Source of the DNA: an uncultured Subdoligranulum sp.
GTDB taxonomy: Bacteria > Bacillota > Clostridia > Oscillospirales > Ruminococcaceae
Length of the DNA stretch: 64,000 nt
Direction: 5' to 3'
Assembly: GCF_963931595.1 (NCBI RefSeq)
Contig: NZ_OZ007030.1
Span: 1,294,481 to 1,358,480 of the forward strand
Shown: one piece after another, positions 60,228 through 64,000 of the stretch
How positions within the stretch are numbered: the stretch's first letter is position 1
How the letters are laid out: every line of letters begins with the position of its first letter
Program-made: the position numbers and the translations under genes
Notes under the pieces: model-generated
Told to the model about the DNA's origin: nothing
The model's database searches: none
Seen by the model: only the letters and a program-made list of their open reading frames with translations

Positions 60228-62912
60228 TTATGTTCCCGGGTAGCTGCTGAACCCGCACAGCGCCCAGTATGTGTTCCCGTCCAATCCCTTCACCGCTACC
60301 CAGTTGCAGTAAAGGGCGTTTTGCCCGCCGCACGGTTGCAGTTTCGACCTTCTCATCCACAGGGTTCCGTCGTAGTTTTCACCCATAGATAAGTTTTTTG
60401 TCCACACATTTTCTTTTACCGAGGCGTCTTTTATCGTCACATCCCCATTTCCTAGTAACGTAAGTTGCTGCGCCCCGTTTTGGTCAAACATAAAAATTCC
60501 GCTGCCTTCTCCTTTTCTTGCTTGCAGCGTTATCGCGTCTTTGTTTCCGGGTCCGCACAGGTGCATATTTGCGTATCCGTTTCCCTCTGTGGTTCTTGTA
60601 AAATACAAATTCGTTTCTCCGTCGTATTTTATAACAAGCGTTCCATCTTTTATTGCGGCAAACCCTTTACTGTTTTCGTCGCCTGATTCAAACCTCCCTT
60701 TTGCTTGCACATTTCCATTTTCATCCAATTTGAAGTTTGTCGAATTTATCACGATCGTGTTGCTGTTGAATGTCAGTTTTCCCGTGTCGATTGTCACGCT
60801 GCTGGCGTCCATTGCGAACTTTGAGCGCACGTTCCCCGCCTGCACCGGCGGGGAGACTGTCAGGCTCCAATCCTTCCACAAGATTTCCCCGTCTGTTTCT
60901 GCCTTCTGTGGCTCTATGTTCAAAAACATATACAGACTTGCCAGCTCTTCGTCCAGCAGCTCCGCCGTGTATATCTTTTCGTAATACACCCATTCGTCGC
61001 TTGCTGTGTCTGTTTTAATTGGCGCGTTTTGCGTAAAATACAGGCTCTGTCCCGTTCCCGCCGTGTAATTCCATCCCATGCATAATGCAACAGCCGCAGC
61101 ATTGAACGGCTTCACCACTTTGTAGTAGCCGCTCACTTTCATTGCCTTCCCCTGCGCCAACTTCCACAGTGCCGGGTCTGCCTTTTCCTGGATGGAAAAC
61201 GCTGTCGTTTCGGACGCCGAAAAGAATACCCGCATTTCTCCGTTTTCCACTTCACAATGCTGCGTATTCTCTCGATCTTCAAAGTCTTTGTACAGCAGCA
61301 TATTCTCTTCTTTTGTGGTCACGGACACCTCCAGCGAAATCTGGTCCGCCGTTTGCTTGATTTCGCTTTTCATTTCCTGTGTGGTGCTGTACTCTGTCAG
61401 GCGTTCGTCCGTGTACTCTTTCGCCGCTGTCTGCGCCGCGTTCGCCTTCTCTGTGGCATCTTTCGCGGCCTCTGCTTTCGCGTTGGCCTCCGCCTGGGCA
61501 GCCTTTGCGGCGGCATCTGCGGCGGCAGCTTCTTCCGCTGCCTTGCGGGCTGCCTCCGCCTTCTCCGTGGCGTCTGCGGCGGCGTTTGCTTCCGCCTCTG
61601 CGGCAGCCTGGGCGGCGGCCTCTGCCTTCTCGTGGGCCGTCGCAGCGTTCTGTGTGGCCGTATCGGCGGCATCCTGGGCGGCGGCTGCCTCCCGGGCGGC
61701 CTGCTCTGCCTGGGCGGCGGCCTGGGCGGCGGCGTCTTGGATCGGCTTCACCGATTCATCCACGGTTGTCTGTGTCACATAGGTTTTTGACACTTCCAGC
61801 AGGATGGATTCCTCCAGCGCGCTGATCGCTACCCGTGTTTCTTCCGACGTCATGTAGTTGTCTTGCAGGACTTTCTTCATTCTGGTGGAGGATATGTTGA
61901 CGGCTTCCTGTGTCGCCAGTTCGTCCTCCGTTTTTTGTAACTGCGCAAACGTCTGCTTTACGTTCGACAACTCCGCCTTGTTTTGCGTCGGATCGTCCGG
62001 GTATTCATCCAGCTTCACGATCCGCTGCTTTTCCCGCTCTTCTGCTGTTTCGGAAATCAACAGCACAGTGTCTCCCAGGTCATACTCCAGCACGCTGTAC
62101 TTTTCGCTTTGCGCCGCCAGGTTGACTAGCTCCGCCGTGTATGCTCTTGCGGGGCGGCTCGCTTCATCCAGTCTCGCCAGCGCATCCTCCTGCAGCGCAG
62201 CTGTGACCGTGTACCGTTCATCCCTCCAAATCTGCGTTATCACCTTATCGCTGTATTGGTGGTTGTCCAGGTAGTTGATCCCGTCCTGCCACAGGTGCAG
62301 CCCGTCCTTTCCGATCGGGATCAGCCGGGTATAAAAACCGTAGCTGCTTGTTTTTACCCCCAGACTGCGCAGGTTTAGCCGTTCGATGAAATACGCCCCT
62401 TTGTCCATTCCCCGCCGGGTGCGGAAAATCAGGCGCTTTCTGATTGCGTCGATCTCCATCTCTACCCGGTATGTGCTTACGGCCTGCTTCATCACCTCCC
62501 ACGCCGTTGTGTCGTCCTCTTTTCGGATCGTTCTTCGCTTCGTAATATCTTCTGCCGTCTCTACTGTCCACCCTGTTCCCTCCAGCGCAAACTCCGCAGC
62601 GTCTTGCAGCGTCTGCTCTACGCTCTCGAAACCTTCAAACGGGGTTCCTTCCAGCTCCTCAATATTCAGCGAACAGGAAACCTTCCTCCACTGGCTCGTG
62701 GTGGTTTTCTCTACAGCCTTAATAACATACTCCTGGCGATCTGTGCGCACATAGCACTCTGCCTGGAGACTTTGCAGCCAGGGGCCGCTGGTCGGATAGC
62801 TAAAGTCCAGCGTTTCGTCTCCGTATTCCAGCGTGCGCTGGATGTGCGGCGACTTGATCCCCGTAAGGCTTCCCAGCTTTTTATGGCTTTTGTCGTACAG
62901 CTCCAGCAGCAC
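60228..62912 (-). CDS. Phage tail protein, Tal / minor structural protein type
   Basis: 894 residues. The N-terminal third (LLELYDKSHKKLGSLTGIKS, ETLDFSYPTSGPWLQ, YVIKAVEKTTTSQWRKVSCS) matches the phage minor structural / prophage endopeptidase tail family. An Ala-rich coiled coil (~390-510) follows, then carbohydrate-binding-like beta domains and a Trp-rich C-terminus (NWVAVKGLDGNTYWALCGFS). It is positioned between distal tail protein and fibre, as expected for the tail-tip hub. Confidence 0.82.
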   Translation of the reverse strand: MLLELYDKSHKKLGSLTGIKSPHIQRTLEYGDETLDFSYPTSGPWLQSLQAECYVRTDRQEYVIKAVEKTTTSQWRKVSCSLNIEELEGTPFEGFESVEQTLQDAAEFALEGTGWTVETAEDITKRRTIRKEDDTTAWEVMKQAVSTYRVEMEIDAIRKRLIFRTRRGMDKGAYFIERLNLRSLGVKTSSYGFYTRLIPIGKDGLHLWQDGINYLDNHQYSDKVITQIWRDERYTVTAALQEDALARLDEASRPARAYTAELVNLAAQSEKYSVLEYDLGDTVLLISETAEEREKQRIVKLDEYPDDPTQNKAELSNVKQTFAQLQKTEDELATQEAVNISSTRMKKVLQDNYMTSEETRVAISALEESILLEVSKTYVTQTTVDESVKPIQDAAAQAAAQAEQAAREAAAAQDAADTATQNAATAHEKAEAAAQAAAEAEANAAADATEKAEAARKAAEEAAAADAAAKAAQAEANAKAEAAKDATEKANAAQTAAKEYTDERLTEYSTTQEMKSEIKQTADQISLEVSVTTKEENMLLYKDFEDRENTQHCEVENGEMRVFFSASETTAFSIQEKADPALWKLAQGKAMKVSGYYKVVKPFNAAAVALCMGWNYTAGTGQSLYFTQNAPIKTDTASDEWVYYEKIYTAELLDEELASLYMFLNIEPQKAETDGEILWKDWSLTVSPPVQAGNVRSKFAMDASSVTIDTGKLTFNSNTIVINSTNFKLDENGNVQAKGRFESGDENSKGFAAIKDGTLVIKYDGETNLYFTRTTEGNGYANMHLCGPGNKDAITLQARKGEGSGIFMFDQNGAQQLTLLGNGDVTIKDASVKENVWTKNLSMGENYDGTLWMRRSKLQPCGGQNALYCNWVAVKGLDGNTYWALCGFSSYPGT

Positions 62913-62927
62913 CCGTTTTACCTCCCT

Positions 62928-63629
62928 TTACAGCCATAGCGGCGTGTACTCCACCACTATGTCGCAGCTTTCGTTGTCCCACGTGATCGTCTTTTGCGTT
63001 TCGTCCATAGCAGGGAGCGCCCACAGCGTTACGTCCTGCGCCTTGTTCTCCCCGTCCTGTGTGATCAGCCCGGTTTTCCCGTCTATCACGACAGCGTGGC
63101 CTGCTGTCATATTTTCCACGGTCACGTCGTGATTTCCCCACCCCTTCATTGTGAGTTTTTCAATGTTGGTTTGTGGTTTAATCGTCAGCACGCACGCTGT
63201 CGGACGCGATCCCACCCGGTGCAGGGTTGCCTGTGTCTGCCCTATGTATTCCAGTTTCACGGGCGTGTCCTTCATCCACCCGGAAAACACCGCCTGCACC
63301 TTGTACGATTTCGGCGTGATCGTTTTCTCCGGCTTGAATTCTTTCAAGAATCCGGTGTAAGTACCTTTGTACCCATCCAGCGTCAGCTCCACCGGTCCGG
63401 GGAGGCAAAGGCCGTGCAGCGTGGACGAATTCCTCGTGATTTCATTTCTGTTCTCGCCTCTCAGCAGCAGCACAACTGTACATTTCCCGCATTTCTGTAC
63501 CGTTTGGCTCTCTATGGGCATCAGCATCCCCTCCGGCCATTCGTACCCGCTCCCATCCTGCGGCGGTTCAAATTCCACGGTGAGCTGCTTTGCTTTGTAT
63601 CTCCCTATATCCTCGCCGTTGATCTTCAT
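62928..63629 (-). CDS. Phage distal tail protein-like
   Basis: 233 residues. N-terminus MKINGEDIGRYKAKQLTVEF, central ITPKSYKVQAVFSGWMKDTP, and a C-terminal beta-rich half. Size and position between tape measure and Tal-like genes fit the Dit protein that links tail tube to baseplate. The family assignment is by context as much as by sequence. The ATG immediately follows the tape measure stop codon. Confidence 0.7.
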   Translation of the reverse strand: MKINGEDIGRYKAKQLTVEFEPPQDGSGYEWPEGMLMPIESQTVQKCGKCTVVLLLRGENRNEITRNSSTLHGLCLPGPVELTLDGYKGTYTGFLKEFKPEKTITPKSYKVQAVFSGWMKDTPVKLEYIGQTQATLHRVGSRPTACVLTIKPQTNIEKLTMKGWGNHDVTVENMTAGHAVVIDGKTGLITQDGENKAQDVTLWALPAMDETQKTITWDNESCDIVVEYTPLWL

Positions 63630-64000
63630 TTATCTGATCCTTTCCGCTTCATCGGCCAGCGCAGAGGAAACCCGCGACGTTACTTTTGCGCTCAGGTCGT
63701 CCCCGTCCAGCTGATTCACCACGTACACCTCTACACGCATTGCTCTAAGCGCCGCTGTCACTTTGTCGTCCAGCATCTGCTCCAGCTGCGCATAGAACGG
63801 GGCCAGCGGCAGGATTGCCTCCGCTCCCGCTTCTCCGCCAACCATGAGCCGCGATCCGTTTATGCCAAACGCCGTCGGCTTTTGCATGATTCCGCCCGTT
63901 GCATACCAGTCTATACCAAAAGACGGTACACTCGGCGGATTTAGGGAAAAGCTGCCCCGTACATACGGGTGCGGCATTGCCAGGTGTGGTAGGCTCCACG
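63630..64000 (-). CDS. Phage tape measure protein, C-terminal end (partial)
   Basis: The frame is open to the right edge, so only the last ~123 residues are seen. It contains ATGGIMQKPTAFGINGSRLM and VGGEAGAEAILPLAPFYAQL, the characteristic C-terminal motif of tail tape measure proteins. An internal Met at 63977 is not the true start. Confidence 0.85.
   Translation of the reverse strand, partial: WSLPHLAMPHPYVRGSFSLNPPSVPSFGIDWYATGGIMQKPTAFGINGSRLMVGGEAGAEAILPLAPFYAQLEQMLDDKVTAALRAMRVEVYVVNQLDGDDLSAKVTSRVSSALADEAERIR

Larger units (their letters stand above)
52985..64000. mobile_element. Prophage (left end in comM; right end outside window)
   Basis: From the comM break onward every gene is phage-like and on the minus strand, in the order tape measure, distal tail, tail protein, fibre, reverse transcriptase, lysis genes, terminator, attachment site. 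This is the distal end of a siphovirus-type late operon. No integrase, repressor or packaging genes are in view; they must lie to the right. The exact junction is within 52978-52990. Confidence 0.92.

Noticed and set aside
52985-64000. Search for integrase, excisionase, repressor and packaging genes of the prophage
   Set aside because: None is visible in this part. They are expected beyond the right edge, so the integrase type cannot be stated.
1-64000. tRNA, rRNA and CRISPR arrays
   Set aside because: No tRNA-like cloverleaf with a conserved TTCGANTC arm, rRNA stretch or regularly spaced repeat was recognised by eye; a dedicated search could still find a tRNA.

Overview
The window comes from a GC-rich Gram-positive gut-type Firmicute, most likely an Oscillospiraceae (Ruminococcaceae) member near Faecalibacterium, Gemmiger or Subdoligranulum. 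This rests on the gene families (Rex, a SpoIIIE-type FtsK, a TepA-like ClpP homologue, Med/BmpA-NupOPQ nucleoside uptake, CIRCE-like operators) and on good AGGAGG ribosome binding sites. The genus is an inference.

Layout. (1) 1-11205, minus strand: a cobalamin regulon. A B12 riboswitch and a terminator hairpin precede a corrinoid ABC importer (btuF-C-D) and a tightly coupled anaerobic corrin-ring pathway (cbiK-D-L-F-G-H-J-ET-A), with cbiA leaving at the left edge. (2) 11285-15234, minus: the B12 user, metH without a reactivation domain, with that domain as a separate gene, and metF. (3) 15269-24796: a ComEC-like metallohydrolase, ftsK, a TepA-like protease, rex and tdk (plus), an AraC regulator, and htpG behind two CIRCE-like operators. 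(4) 25014-33235: a C_GCAxxG protein, an esterase, a D-2-hydroxyacid dehydrogenase, a cysteine-cluster protein, then a two-component system divergent from a lantibiotic-immunity-type ABC transporter, and a small orphan gene. (5) 33301-42171, minus: a nucleoside salvage block (deoD, cdd, two BmpA lipoproteins, nupO-P-Q, pyrimidine nucleoside phosphorylase). (6) 42275-52143: a radical SAM protein, a GT-C-like membrane protein, a GH25 protein, parE/parC-type topoisomerase genes and a phosphoglucomutase. (7) 52321-64000: comM is broken inside its Walker A motif by a prophage that runs off the right edge.

The most interesting part is the prophage. Its tail and lysis module (tape measure, distal tail, Tal-like protein, fibre, holin, GH25 endolysin) contains a diversity-generating retroelement (DGR). 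The 892-residue fibre (57299-59977) ends in a variable repeat (57333-57489). A matching template repeat (57092-57248) lies just downstream, followed by a reverse transcriptase with an IGxxxSQ motif and a YMDD box. Template and variable repeats are collinear at an offset of exactly 241 bases. Across the core (57096-57247 against 57337-57488) they differ at 14 of 23 coding-strand adenines and at no other base, which is the signature of adenine-directed mutagenic retrohoming. An 8-bp hairpin spans the fibre stop codon just past the variable repeat. The reverse transcriptase is interrupted by an apparent one-base deletion in a G run, so the cassette has been active but may now be frozen, switchable or mis-sequenced. 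No Avd-type accessory gene is seen in the visible part.
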